A DNA stretch of 64,000 bases, taken from the NCBI RefSeq assembly GCF_016925675.1, contig NZ_CP070506.1, forward strand, positions 5,973,021 to 6,037,020, in the 5' to 3' direction. A program made the translations under genes and the position numbers. This document shows positions 34,474 to 42,771 of the stretch, one piece after another; position 1 is the stretch's first letter; each line of letters starts with the position of its first letter. This DNA comes from Pseudomonas hygromyciniae. GTDB lineage: Bacteria; Pseudomonadota; Gammaproteobacteria; Pseudomonadales; Pseudomonadaceae. The notes beneath the pieces were generated by a model. The model ran no database searches, was not told the origin of the DNA, and saw nothing but the letters and a program-made list of their open reading frames with translations.

Positions 34474-35309
34474 AGCGACCTCCGGGCCAAGGCGCCAGCC
34501 CCCAGCTCACGGGCCTTGGCCAATTCGTCGAGTAGCTCGGCAAACGGCGGGAAATGATCATCGCGCTCCAGCAACGTCGCCACCGGCCCCAAGTGCTCCA
34601 GGGTCTGTTGAAACAACTGCCACACCGGATCGCATACCGGATGGTCATGGGTATCGACCACATAGTCGCCGTAGTCCATATGCCCGGCCAAATGCAGCTG
34701 GCGGATGCTGTGCGGCGGCAGGTTGCGGATAAAGGTCCAGGCATCGAAACCGTGATTGCGCGAGCTGACATACACGTTGTTGATGTCCAGCAGCAGTTCG
34801 CAACCACTGAGGTGGCTCAAGGCGTTGAGAAATTCCCACTCGGTAAAGTCATCGGCCTTTGAGCGCACGTAGCTGGAGACATTTTCCAGCACCAGCGGCC
34901 GCTGCAGAACCTCCTGCACCTGCAGCACGCGGCCAGCGACGTGGTAGAGGCTTTCCTCGGTGTAGGGCAGCGGCAACAAGTCATGCAGTTGATGGGCGTT
35001 GCCACGGCTCCAGCACAGGTGATCGGAGACCCACGCCGGTTTGACCCGGTCGGCCAATTGCTTGAGTTGCTTGAGGTAGTCCATATCGAGGGCATGGGGC
35101 CCGCCGATGGACAGGGACACGCCATGCATCACCAACGGATAGCGCTCGGCGATGGCGTCCAGGTAGTACAAGGCTTTGCCGCCCTGGACCAGATAATTCT
35201 CGGAGACGATTTCGAACCAGTCCACCTGCGGCGACTGCTCGATGATCTGCTGATAGTAATTGCTGCGTAACCCCAGGCCGTAGCCCAGGCAAGGAACCGA
35301 TACCGACAT
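34464..35309 (-). CDS. DUF692/MNIO-type RiPP maturase (BufB/HvfB-like)
   Basis: 281 residues of the multinuclear non-heme iron oxidase family. The TIM-barrel iron ligands are visible as W-F-E-I-V-S-E-N (Glu/Asn), VMHGVSLSIGG (His), SDHLCWS (Asp-His), LVLENVSSY (Glu), LLDINNVYVSSRNHG (Asp, Asn, His) and LHLAGH (His). These enzymes rewrite cysteines of a precursor into thiooxazole or oxazolone/thioamide groups that bind copper. ATG 35,309 follows AGGAG. The substrate is almost certainly the Cys-rich peptide encoded 62 bp upstream. Confidence 0.92.
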   Translation of the reverse strand: MSVSVPCLGYGLGLRSNYYQQIIEQSPQVDWFEIVSENYLVQGGKALYYLDAIAERYPLVMHGVSLSIGGPHALDMDYLKQLKQLADRVKPAWVSDHLCWSRGNAHQLHDLLPLPYTEESLYHVAGRVLQVQEVLQRPLVLENVSSYVRSKADDFTEWEFLNALSHLSGCELLLDINNVYVSSRNHGFDAWTFIRNLPPHSIRQLHLAGHMDYGDYVVDTHDHPVCDPVWQLFQQTLEHLGPVATLLERDDHFPPFAELLDELAKARELGAGALARRSLCA

Positions 35310-35371
35310 GACGAACTCCTGGAAAGTGTCCGCAGCGACGTGCACACCGCTGCAGGATCACGTACTCGCGG

Positions 35372-35626
35372 TTATTCGCCGACTTTGCCGCCAGCTGCAT
35401 CGCAAGCAGCCTTGGTCATCGCCTTGAAACCGTGTCCCTTGCAGACGGCCTGGCCTTTACAGGCGTTTTCAGCAGTCTTGCAGTCGTTCATGCCTTTGCA
35501 GGAGGTCACGCCATAGCAATGCACCTTCGCTTCATCTGCCGCCTGAACCTGGGTCGCGACACCGGCAAACATAGTGGCGGCAGCAATGGCCAGGGCAGCA
35601 CCGGAAACGGCGTTCTTGAAGTTCAT
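35372..35626 (-). CDS. Bufferin-type RiPP precursor, periplasmic metallophore
   Basis: 84 residues: signal peptide (about 1-29, cleaved near VQA-A) and a short mature part with six cysteines at 37, 43, 49, 56, 62 and 75, four of them in C-K motifs (SCKG, DCKT, ACKG, VCKG) preceded by HCYG. The layout fits bufferin precursors, which are exported and, after MNIO modification of cysteines, sequester copper in the periplasm. ATG 35,626 is preceded by GAGGAT. It heads the three-gene operon with the maturase and its partner. The modification and metal are inferred. Confidence 0.88.
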   Translation of the reverse strand: MNFKNAVSGAALAIAAATMFAGVATQVQAADEAKVHCYGVTSCKGMNDCKTAENACKGQAVCKGHGFKAMTKAACDAAGGKVGE

Positions 35627-35659
35627 TATGGTAATCCTCATAGGTCTGTAGGGCGTCGG

Positions 35660-35676
35660 CTGAACGGTTTGTTCAG
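35660..35676. promoter_or_regulatory. Inverted repeat upstream of the bufferin gene
   Basis: CTGAAC-GGTTT-GTTCAG, 6-bp perfect arms, lies 34 bp ahead of the precursor start, within the probable promoter or leader. It could be an operator. No regulator gene is adjacent. Confidence 0.35.
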
Positions 35677-35748
35677 TCCCGACACAGCACTAGAGTGAGG
35701 TGCCTGCTGGGCGTTACAACGTGATCGACATTTTTATGTACCGCCGGC

Positions 35749-35762
35749 GGGCACTAGTGCCC
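35749..35762. promoter_or_regulatory. 14-bp perfect palindrome between divergent operons
   Basis: GGGCACTAGTGCCC lies in the 203-bp region between the bufferin gene (start 35,626) and the ynbA-like gene (start 35,830). A palindrome this long without spacer suggests a dimeric regulator site serving one or both operons. The regulator is unknown. Confidence 0.4.
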
Positions 35763-35829
35763 ACGGCGATTTGTCGTCACACTCGCACCAGCTTTTTCGC
35801 GGGATCACGGACAAGGAAGCGTCACTCTC

Positions 35830-36453
35830 ATGATTTCGATCTATCAGCTCAAACCGCGTTTTCAAAACCTGCTGCGGCCCCTGGTCCAGCGCCTGTACGA
35901 CAACGGCACCACCGCCAACCAGATCACCGTACTGGCGGGAATCGTGTCGCTGCTGGTAGGCCTGCTGGTAGCGGGTTTCGCCGGGCATGCCTGGGTATTC
36001 GTGTTGATCCCGCTGTGGATGATCCTGCGCATGGCCCTCAATGCCATCGACGGCATGCTCGCCCGAGAGTTTGGTCAACAGTCGCGCCTGGGCGCCTACC
36101 TCAATGAACTGTGCGACGTGATCGCCGACAGCGCGCTGATCCTGCCATTTGCGCTGATCCCCGGCGTCAGCCTGGCGCCGGTGCTACTGGTGACGCTGCT
36201 GGCGGTGTTCAGTGAATATGCGGGCGTGCTTGGGCCGATGGTCGGTGCATCGCGGCGCTATGACGGGCCCATGGGCAAGAGTGATCGGGCGTTCGTCCTC
36301 GGCGTGCTGGCCACCGGCGTGGCACTGGGCTGGCTCGGCGCCGGCTGGGTCGATGGCGTGATGTGGCTGGTGGCTGCATTGCTCGCCTATACCCTGGTCA
36401 ATCGAGTGCGCCAGGGCCTTGAAGAACAACTAGAAACCCCTCCGACGGCATAA
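35830..36453 (+). CDS. ynbA: CDP-alcohol phosphatidyltransferase (YnbA-like)
   Basis: 207 residues with five or six transmembrane helices and the CDP-alcohol phosphotransferase signature DGMLAR...G...D: the middle aspartate position reads Asn (LGAYLNELCDVIAD), a variation also seen in E. coli YnbA. It also shares the opening Y-Q-L-K-P-x-F-Q and the GPMGKSDRA segment with YnbA. It would join a CDP-diacylglycerol phosphatidyl group to an unknown alcohol at the inner membrane. It is the first gene of a six-gene operon. Confidence 0.85.
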   Translation: MISIYQLKPRFQNLLRPLVQRLYDNGTTANQITVLAGIVSLLVGLLVAGFAGHAWVFVLIPLWMILRMALNAIDGMLAREFGQQSRLGAYLNELCDVIADSALILPFALIPGVSLAPVLLVTLLAVFSEYAGVLGPMVGASRRYDGPMGKSDRAFVLGVLATGVALGWLGAGWVDGVMWLVAALLAYTLVNRVRQGLEEQLETPPTA

Positions 36454-36463
36454 GGATCTTGCG

Positions 36464-38218
36464 ATGCGCGAACAGCAACAGCACACCTTCAGCACCCATG
36501 ACGGCGTAGAGCTTTTCTATCGGCACTGGCCCGCGACCACCGCGACCGGGCCTGAGCCACGCCAGGCGATCCTGCTGTTCCATCGGGGCCACGAGCATTC
36601 CGGGCGTATTGCGCACCTAGTGGATGAACTGGACCTGCCGCACTTCGATTTCTTCGCCTGGGACGCCCGTGGCCATGGCCAGTCCCCCGGCGCGCGTGGC
36701 GACAGCCCGAGCTTTGCCACCAGCGCACGGGACGTGCAGACGTTCTGCGACCATATCGGCGCAGCCTATGACATCGAGCCAGAAAACCTCGCCGTCATCG
36801 CCCAAAGCGTCGGCGCGGTGATTGCTGCTACCTGGGTCCACGACTACGCACCCAACATCCGCGCCCTGGTGCTTGCCTCCCCGGCATTCAAGGTCAAGCT
36901 CTACGTACCTTTCGCCCGGCCAGGCCTTGCGCTGATGCGGCGCTTTCGCGGCAACTTTTTCGTCAACAGCTACGTCAAGGCCAAGTTCCTCAGCCATGAC
37001 CCCGAGCGCGTCGCGTCCTACGACACAGACCCGCTGATTACCAAGGCGATCTCGGTGAATGTGCTGCTGGGCCTGTACGAAGCGGCCGACCGCGTAGTCG
37101 CCGATGCCCAGGCGATCCAAGTGCCGACCCAACTGCTGATCTCCGGCTCGGACTTTGTGGTGCATCGCAAACCCCAGCAACAGTTCTTCGAGCGCCTGGG
37201 CAGCCTGAAAAAAGAACTGCACATCCTGCCCGGCTTTTTCCACGACACCCTCGGCGAACGCGACCGTGCCGTGGCGCTGGCCAGTGCCAGGCGTTTTATC
37301 CTGCAAAACTTCGCTCACCCGTTGGACCGCGCCAGCCTGCTGGATGCCGACAAGATCGGCGCGACCTGCGCCGAATCCGAATCCCTCGCTGCGCCACTGC
37401 CGCGCAACTCGCTACGTGACCTGTACTGGCGCATGACCCGCGCCAGCATGGGCCTGGGCCGCCAGTTGTCCGAGGGCGTGAAGCTGGGCTTCGACACCGG
37501 TTTCGATTCCGGCAGTACCCTGGACTATGTCTATCGCAACAAGCCCACCGGCAAAGGTGCGCTGGGGCGGATGATCGACACCAACTACCTGAACTCCATT
37601 GGCTGGCGCGGGATTCGCCAGCGCAAACTGCATGTTGAAGAATTGCTGCGCCTGGCCATGGTCAAGCTGCGGGATGACGGGCGTGAGGTGCGCATCGTCG
37701 ACATCGCCGCGGGGCATGGTCGGTACATTCTGGAAGCCTTGCAGGGCGTTTCTCCACTGCCGGAATCGATCCTGTTGCGCGACTACAGCGATATCAACGT
37801 GCGCGACGGTGGCGCGCTGATCCGCGAGAAAGGCCTGGGAGATATTGCGCAGTTCGTCAAAGGTGATGCCTTCGACCGGGCCGACCTGGCGGCGCTGGCG
37901 CCCAAGCCGACACTGGCGGTGGTGTCCGGGCTGTACGAGCTGTTTGCCGATAACGCCATGGTCGGTGGCTCCCTCGCCGGCCTGGCCGAGGCCGTGGAGC
38001 CCGGTGGGTACCTGGTGTACACCGGCCAACCGTGGCACCCGCAACTGGAACTGATCGCCCGCGCCCTCACCAGCCATCGCCAGGGCCAGGCCTGGGTGAT
38101 GCGCCGCCGCAGCCAGGCGGAAATGGATCAACTGGTGGAGGCGGCGGGCTTTCGCAAGATCACCCAGCGTGTGGATGAGTGGGGCATCTTCAGCGTCTCG
38201 CTGGCGCAGAAGATCTGA
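36464..38218 (+). CDS. ynbC: Alpha/beta hydrolase - methyltransferase fusion (YnbC-like)
   Basis: 584 residues in two domains. Residues about 1-285 form a monoglyceride-lipase-like alpha/beta hydrolase: oxyanion region LFHRGHEHSGR, WDARGHGQSPG and nucleophile Ser in IAQSVGAV, with a late FFHDTLGERD supplying His. Residues about 330-584 form a class-I SAM-methyltransferase-like domain with VDIAAGHGRYILEAL as the SAM loop. E. coli YnbC has the same fusion. It could remodel an acyl chain and methylate the headgroup or product. It follows the ynbA-like gene by 10 bp. Confidence 0.85.
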   Translation: MREQQQHTFSTHDGVELFYRHWPATTATGPEPRQAILLFHRGHEHSGRIAHLVDELDLPHFDFFAWDARGHGQSPGARGDSPSFATSARDVQTFCDHIGAAYDIEPENLAVIAQSVGAVIAATWVHDYAPNIRALVLASPAFKVKLYVPFARPGLALMRRFRGNFFVNSYVKAKFLSHDPERVASYDTDPLITKAISVNVLLGLYEAADRVVADAQAIQVPTQLLISGSDFVVHRKPQQQFFERLGSLKKELHILPGFFHDTLGERDRAVALASARRFILQNFAHPLDRASLLDADKIGATCAESESLAAPLPRNSLRDLYWRMTRASMGLGRQLSEGVKLGFDTGFDSGSTLDYVYRNKPTGKGALGRMIDTNYLNSIGWRGIRQRKLHVEELLRLAMVKLRDDGREVRIVDIAAGHGRYILEALQGVSPLPESILLRDYSDINVRDGGALIREKGLGDIAQFVKGDAFDRADLAALAPKPTLAVVSGLYELFADNAMVGGSLAGLAEAVEPGGYLVYTGQPWHPQLELIARALTSHRQGQAWVMRRRSQAEMDQLVEAAGFRKITQRVDEWGIFSVSLAQKI

Positions 38219-38220
38219 GC

Positions 38221-39519
38221 ATGCGCGAACCGGGACTTTTCAAACCAGCGCTGCTGTGGCTGCTGCTGTTGGCGCCGCTGTTTTTCGGCACCTACGGCTT
38301 TGCCACGTGGGTGACCAGCCAGCGCAGCGACGTCGGCACCCTGGTGTTCGGCTGGGAAACCCATATCCCGTTCTGGGCCTGGACCATCGTGCCCTACTGG
38401 TCAATCGACCTGCTCTATGGCTTCTCCCTGCTGCTGCCCAACAGTCGCCATGAGCTCAAGCAACATGCCCTGCGCCTGCTGAGTGCCCAAGTGATTGCGG
38501 TGAGCTGCTTCCTGCTCTGGCCGTTGCGCTTCACCTTTGAGCGCCCGGAAATGGACGGCGTGTTTGGTTGGCTGTTCGCGGTGCTGGCGGGGTTTGATAA
38601 ACCGTTCAACCAGGCGCCTTCGCTGCACATCGCCCTGCTGGTGATCCTGTGGGTGATGTTCCAGCGGCATAGCCAAGGCCTTTGGCGCTGGCTGGTGCAT
38701 GGCTGGTTCGCACTGATCGGCATTTCGGTACTGACCACTTACCAACATCACTTTATCGACTTACCCACAGGCGCCCTGGCCGGCTGGCTATGCGTATGGC
38801 TATGGCCGGTGGATCATCCAAGCCCGCTGCTTAATGCGCGCCTGGCCAAAGATCCGAAACTTTGGCGCCTGGGTTTGCGCTACGCCGTGGGCGCCCTGCT
38901 GCTGGCGACAGCGGCCTTTACCTGGGGCGGCGCCTGGCTATGGCTGTTGTGGCCGGCCGTCGCGGTGTTGCTGGTGGCGCTCAACTATTGGCTGTTGGGT
39001 GCCGCAGGCTTTCAGAAACTCGACGATGGCCGACTCAGCCCGGCGTCCCGCTGGCTGTACGCGCCCTATCTCGCGGCGGCGTGGCTCAACTCGCGGCTAT
39101 GGACACGTAAACACCCACAACCCGATCTGATTGTGGATAACGTATGGCTGGGGCGAATTCCGACGACAGCGCAGCTGAGTTCATTCAATGCCGTGGTCGA
39201 TCTGTGTGCCGAACTGCCGCTTTATCCACAAGGTCGCGCTTACCATGCCCTGCCCGTCCTCGACCTCACCGCCCCTACACCTGCGCAGTGCCTGGAAGCG
39301 GCCCAAGCCATTGAGCGCTTGCGCAAACACGGGCCTTTGCTGGTGTGCTGCGCCCTCGGCTACTCCCGCAGCGCCAGTGCCGTGGCGGCATGGCTGCTGC
39401 ACAGCGGGCGCGCCAGCACGGTGGATGAGGCACTGGCTATTATTCGTACAGCACGGCCGGATGTGATCCTGCACGCCCATCACCGTCAAGCCTTGGGAGA
39501 ACTGCCTTATGCCCGCTGA
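38221..39519 (+). CDS. ynbD: PAP2 - dual-specificity phosphatase fusion (YnbD-like)
   Basis: 432 residues. The N-terminal 290 residues are a membrane PAP2-like unit with about eight helices; the PAP2 signature appears as FNQAPSLHIALLV and YQHHFIDLPTGALAGW. The C-terminal cytosolic domain (about 300-432) is a protein-tyrosine/dual-specificity phosphatase with the CX5R loop VCCALGYSRSAS. Such fusions can dephosphorylate lipid phosphates, for example a phosphatidylglycerol-phosphate-like intermediate made by the YnbA-like enzyme. ATG 38,221 is 2 bp past the upstream stop. Confidence 0.85.
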   Translation: MREPGLFKPALLWLLLLAPLFFGTYGFATWVTSQRSDVGTLVFGWETHIPFWAWTIVPYWSIDLLYGFSLLLPNSRHELKQHALRLLSAQVIAVSCFLLWPLRFTFERPEMDGVFGWLFAVLAGFDKPFNQAPSLHIALLVILWVMFQRHSQGLWRWLVHGWFALIGISVLTTYQHHFIDLPTGALAGWLCVWLWPVDHPSPLLNARLAKDPKLWRLGLRYAVGALLLATAAFTWGGAWLWLLWPAVAVLLVALNYWLLGAAGFQKLDDGRLSPASRWLYAPYLAAAWLNSRLWTRKHPQPDLIVDNVWLGRIPTTAQLSSFNAVVDLCAELPLYPQGRAYHALPVLDLTAPTPAQCLEAAQAIERLRKHGPLLVCCALGYSRSASAVAAWLLHSGRASTVDEALAIIRTARPDVILHAHHRQALGELPYAR

Positions 39520-39952
39520 TATGCAACTCCAGGTGGTCGCCAGCCTGCTGCGTCGTGGACGTTCGCTGGATCAGTTATCCACAGGCCTGACCTTGCTCGG
39601 GGTGTTGTTCGGCCTGGCGCAACTGTTGATGGTCAGCATCACGCCAATCTGCCTGCTGCTCAGCCTGTGGATGATTGTCCTCGGGCTGCTGCAAAAGTAC
39701 TGGGCGCTGCGGGTGGCCTTTGACGCCGACTTGTTTGCGCTGATGGCCAAGGACATAGAGCGCACCGGCGAACTGGACCAGACCTTGCAAACCCTGGGCC
39801 TGCAACCCGCCAACCGCGCTAGCCGGCCATGGACCGAGCGTCGGCGTGGCGCCCTCAAATTGCTGCGCAAACAGGCCTATCTGCTGGGCGCGCAAGTGTT
39901 ACTGACATTGGCCGTCATCCTGGCCAGCCCATGGCTGCCCTTCGCCGGATAA
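39509..39952 (+). CDS. Small membrane protein of the ynb-like operon
   Basis: 147 residues with two close transmembrane helices (about 27-62), a cytoplasmic charged middle, and a third helix at the C-terminus (about 125-145). It overlaps the phosphatase gene by 11 bp. No domain is recognised. The strict placement suggests a subunit or scaffold for the membrane enzymes of the operon. Confidence 0.75.
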   Translation: MPADMQLQVVASLLRRGRSLDQLSTGLTLLGVLFGLAQLLMVSITPICLLLSLWMIVLGLLQKYWALRVAFDADLFALMAKDIERTGELDQTLQTLGLQPANRASRPWTERRRGALKLLRKQAYLLGAQVLLTLAVILASPWLPFAG

Positions 39953-39961
39953 GGAATCCTC

Positions 39962-40582
39962 ATGTTCGAACCCGTGGTCGCAACCCTGATTACCTCCATG
40001 GCCCGCACAGTGACCGGCGCCCGCAGCTTGTGGCTGGGCTGCGCGCCAGAACCCGTGCAGCGCATCTACTTTGCCAACCACAGCAGCCACGGTGACTTCG
40101 TGCTGCTCTGGGCCTCGTTGCCGCAGAACCTACGTAAAGCCACGCGCCCGGTGGCCGGCACCGACTACTGGAACAAGAGCGCTTTGCGCCGCTACATCAT
40201 CAACCGGGTCTTCAACGGGGTGCTGATCGACCGCGAGCGCAAAGACCCTGTGGATAACCCCTTGCAACCGATGCTCGAAGCCCTGGAGCATGGCGACTCG
40301 CTGATCATTTTCCCCGAAGGCACGCGCAACCTGGAGGATGGCCTGTTGCCATTTAAGAGCGGCCTGTATCACCTGGCAAAAAGTTACCCACAGGCACAAC
40401 TGATCCCGGTGTGGATAGCCAACCTCAACCGCGTGATGCCCAAGGGCCGCGTACTGCCGCTGCCGCTGTTGTGCACCACCAGCTTCGGCGCCCCGCTGCA
40501 ACTGCAGGACGGTGAAGACAAAGCCCTGTTCCTCGCCCGCAGCCGCGACGCCCTGCTCGCCCTCGCCCCGGAGCATTCCTGA
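39962..40582 (+). CDS. 1-acyl-glycerol-phosphate acyltransferase-like protein (PlsC family)
   Basis: 206 residues: acyltransferase motif I NHSSHGDFVLLW (H-x4-D) at about residue 40, motif II with VLIDRE, and motif III FPEGTRN. It transfers an acyl chain to a lysophospholipid or glycerol phosphate at the inner membrane. It is ten bases past the small membrane protein gene and one base before the CdsA-like gene, so it is part of the operon and would acylate its lipid intermediate. Confidence 0.88.
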   Translation: MFEPVVATLITSMARTVTGARSLWLGCAPEPVQRIYFANHSSHGDFVLLWASLPQNLRKATRPVAGTDYWNKSALRRYIINRVFNGVLIDRERKDPVDNPLQPMLEALEHGDSLIIFPEGTRNLEDGLLPFKSGLYHLAKSYPQAQLIPVWIANLNRVMPKGRVLPLPLLCTTSFGAPLQLQDGEDKALFLARSRDALLALAPEHS

Positions 40583-40583
40583 C

Positions 40584-41516
40584 ATGGATAGCCAAACCCT
40601 GATGTTGTTCGGCGGCATCGGCATGATCCTGGTGCTCGCCTCGCTGATCGGCCTGATCCTCAAGCTGCAAACCCGTGGCACACCCAACGCGGTGATCGAC
40701 AACCTCAACGCCCGCATCAATGCCTGGTGGGTAATGGTGGTGGTGATCGGCATCGCGTTCTGGCTTGGGACTGGCGCGGTGATCCTGTTGTTCTACGCCG
40801 TGTCGTTCTACGCCCTGCGCGAATTCCTCACCCTCACCCCCACCCGCCGCAGCGACTATCCGGCGCTGGTGGCTGCGTTCTATCTGGCCCTGCCCCTGCA
40901 ATACTTGCTGATCTACTTTGACTGGTACGGCCTGTTCTCGATCTTTATCCCGGTCTACGTGTTCCTGCTGCTGCCCATCCTTGCCTCCCTGGGCGGCGAC
41001 AGCACGCACTTCCTGGAGCGGGCGTCAAAAGTACAGTGGGGCCTGATGATCGCGGTGTTCTGCGTATCCTTCGTCCCGGCCCTGCTGACCCTCGACATCG
41101 TCGGCTACGAGGGCCGCAACCTACTGTTGATCGCCTACCTGGTGATCGTGGTGCAGCTCTCGGACGTGCTGCAATACGTGTGCGGCAAACTGTTCGGCAA
41201 ACACAAGATCGCGCCCAACCTGTCACCGTCGAAAACCGTTGAAGGCTTTGTTGGCGGAATCCTGCTGTCATCCCTGATCGGCGCGGCACTGTGGTGGATC
41301 ACACCGTTCAACCCTTGGCAGTCCTTCCTGATTGCACTGCTGATCAACCTGCTGGGCTTTGCCGGCGGGATTGTGATGTCGGCGATCAAGCGCGACCGAG
41401 GCGTGAAGGACTGGGGGCATATGATCGAAGGACACGGCGGGATGCTGGATCGGCTGGATTCGGTGTGTTTCGCGGCGCCGATTTTCTTTCATCTGGTGCG
41501 GTATTGGTGGACCTGA
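40584..41516 (+). CDS. ynbB: CDP-diglyceride synthetase-like protein (YnbB-like, CdsA family)
   Basis: 310 residues with about eight hydrophobic helices and the CdsA C-terminal signature KRDRGVKDWGHMIEGHGGMLDRLDSV, here quoted as RGVKDWGHMI and GHGGMLDRLDS, containing the catalytic Asp. HKIAPNLSPSKTVEGFVGG is also conserved. It would form the CDP-activated lipid used by the YnbA-like transferase. ATG 40,584 follows the acyltransferase stop at once. The housekeeping cdsA is elsewhere, so this is a dedicated paralogue. Confidence 0.88.
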   Translation: MDSQTLMLFGGIGMILVLASLIGLILKLQTRGTPNAVIDNLNARINAWWVMVVVIGIAFWLGTGAVILLFYAVSFYALREFLTLTPTRRSDYPALVAAFYLALPLQYLLIYFDWYGLFSIFIPVYVFLLLPILASLGGDSTHFLERASKVQWGLMIAVFCVSFVPALLTLDIVGYEGRNLLLIAYLVIVVQLSDVLQYVCGKLFGKHKIAPNLSPSKTVEGFVGGILLSSLIGAALWWITPFNPWQSFLIALLINLLGFAGGIVMSAIKRDRGVKDWGHMIEGHGGMLDRLDSVCFAAPIFFHLVRYWWT

Positions 41517-41548
41517 GTCACACCTATCTAAAGGCTAACGACGTTCAA

Positions 41549-41576
41549 ATGTGGCAGCGGGCCTGCTCGCGAAAAC
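41549..41576. repeat. Single degenerate REP
   Basis: ATGTGGCAGCGGGCCTGCTC is one REP unit with two changes from the local consensus and no inverted partner within 200 bp. The rest of the gap to 41,727 holds no feature I can support. Confidence 0.6.
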
Positions 41577-41727
41577 GTGATGTCAGGCACCATCTGTTTG
41601 GCTGAGTCTCCAGGCTGTTCGGCATTCCTCGCGTTATGTCTTAACATAGCCGGTTGCCGAAAGAACCGTCATGGCCATGACCATGGAGGGCTTCCGCCCT
41701 TTTCGACTACAAATAAGTGTGCTGAAG

Positions 41728-42639
41728 ATGAACAAGCCTTTCATTTCGCTGTGCCCTGAAATTACTCGGGCGCACGCGCTGACGCTGATGGATTGGTTGG
41801 AGGATGAGCGCGTCACCTGCTATCTGAGCGATTCGCCTGATGTCTCCCGCTCCATCGAGCACGCCATCGATCGGACTCAATTGCCGATCCTGACCCATCT
41901 ATTCAACAAGGGTGGCCGATTCTTCATGGCCTATGACCGGCATGACGCCCCGGTGGGCTTTGTCCGTCTCATCAAGACCGACTCAAATTGCGAGATCGTC
42001 CTGGTCATCGGAGACAGCGACAAATGGGGCCGAAACCTTGGTGCCCGCACGATTCGCGAGGGCATGAAACTGGCCTTCCTCGACATGCGGGCCAAGAAGC
42101 TCATCGCCAAGATCCACCCGGACAACACGCGCTCGCTGAAAGCCTTTCTGCGCAGCGGCTTTGTGATTGAGAGCGAAACACCGACATTGAAGTCGTTTTC
42201 GATGACGGTGGGGCGCTATCTCCAGTTCTTGCGCGAAGGTGCCGTTGGCGACGCCACTAGGATCTACATCACTGAAATCGACAAGGCCAGACTCGAAAGT
42301 CTAATCGTGCTCGAGCAAGGCCCGGCCATTGTTGAACTCGAACATGAGCTTGAGCGAGCCATTGTCGTCAAGCCGCAGCAAGTGGCCTGCAATGTCGTCA
42401 CGATGAACTCTAGAGCCTTGCTGCAGTTGGACGACGAAGAGATCGAAGTGGCCCTGGTCTACCCCGAAGATGAGGACAGCAGCGCAGGGAAGCATTCCGT
42501 GTATTCCGACATCGGCGCCGCCATCCTGGGCTATCAGGAGGGAGACGCCATCGACTGGCGAATTTCTGATCGGACCCGCCGGATTGAGATCAGGAAAGTG
42601 CTTTACCAGCCAGAGGCTGCGGGCGACTTCCACCTATAA
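41728..42639 (+). CDS. GNAT acetyltransferase fused to Rnk-type nucleoside diphosphate kinase regulator
   Basis: About 303 residues. The N-terminal part (about 5-165) is a RimJ/RimL-like GNAT domain: GFVRLIKTDSNCEIVLVIGD and the acetyl-CoA loop WGRNLGARTIREGM. The C-terminal part (about 175-303) is a Rnk/GreA-type domain with a short coiled coil (IYITEIDKARLESLI) and the FKBP-like GreA_GreB fold ending in SDIGAAILGYQEGD and IEIRKVLYQPEA. Rnk binds RNA polymerase in competition with Gre factors and affects NDP kinase and alginate. What the fusion acetylates is unknown. The start is uncertain: ATG 41,671 is in frame but neither has a good ribosome-binding site. Confidence 0.8.
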   Translation: MNKPFISLCPEITRAHALTLMDWLEDERVTCYLSDSPDVSRSIEHAIDRTQLPILTHLFNKGGRFFMAYDRHDAPVGFVRLIKTDSNCEIVLVIGDSDKWGRNLGARTIREGMKLAFLDMRAKKLIAKIHPDNTRSLKAFLRSGFVIESETPTLKSFSMTVGRYLQFLREGAVGDATRIYITEIDKARLESLIVLEQGPAIVELEHELERAIVVKPQQVACNVVTMNSRALLQLDDEEIEVALVYPEDEDSSAGKHSVYSDIGAAILGYQEGDAIDWRISDRTRRIEIRKVLYQPEAAGDFHL

Positions 42640-42716
42640 ACGCGCCTTTTGCTCAGTGTTCGTCCTTCAGGCGCGAGGATCCCCAAAATCAACACGGATA
42701 ACGAGAGAAGGACGTC

Positions 42717-42742
42717 GTTTGGAGCCCAGAGAGGCTCCAAAC
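42717..42742 (+). terminator. Hairpin after the GNAT-Rnk gene
   Basis: GTTTGGAGCC-CAGAGA-GGCTCCAAAC, a perfect 10-bp stem, is followed at a distance of seven bases by CTTTT on the plus strand. It sits between convergent genes and is a plausible but weak intrinsic terminator. Confidence 0.5.
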
Positions 42743-42771
42743 GGGACAGCTTTTAATACCTAGAGACAGCT

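Noticed and set aside
38303..38310. CCACGTGG palindrome as parS
   Set aside because: Only the inner eight bases match; the outer TGTT/AACA positions do not.
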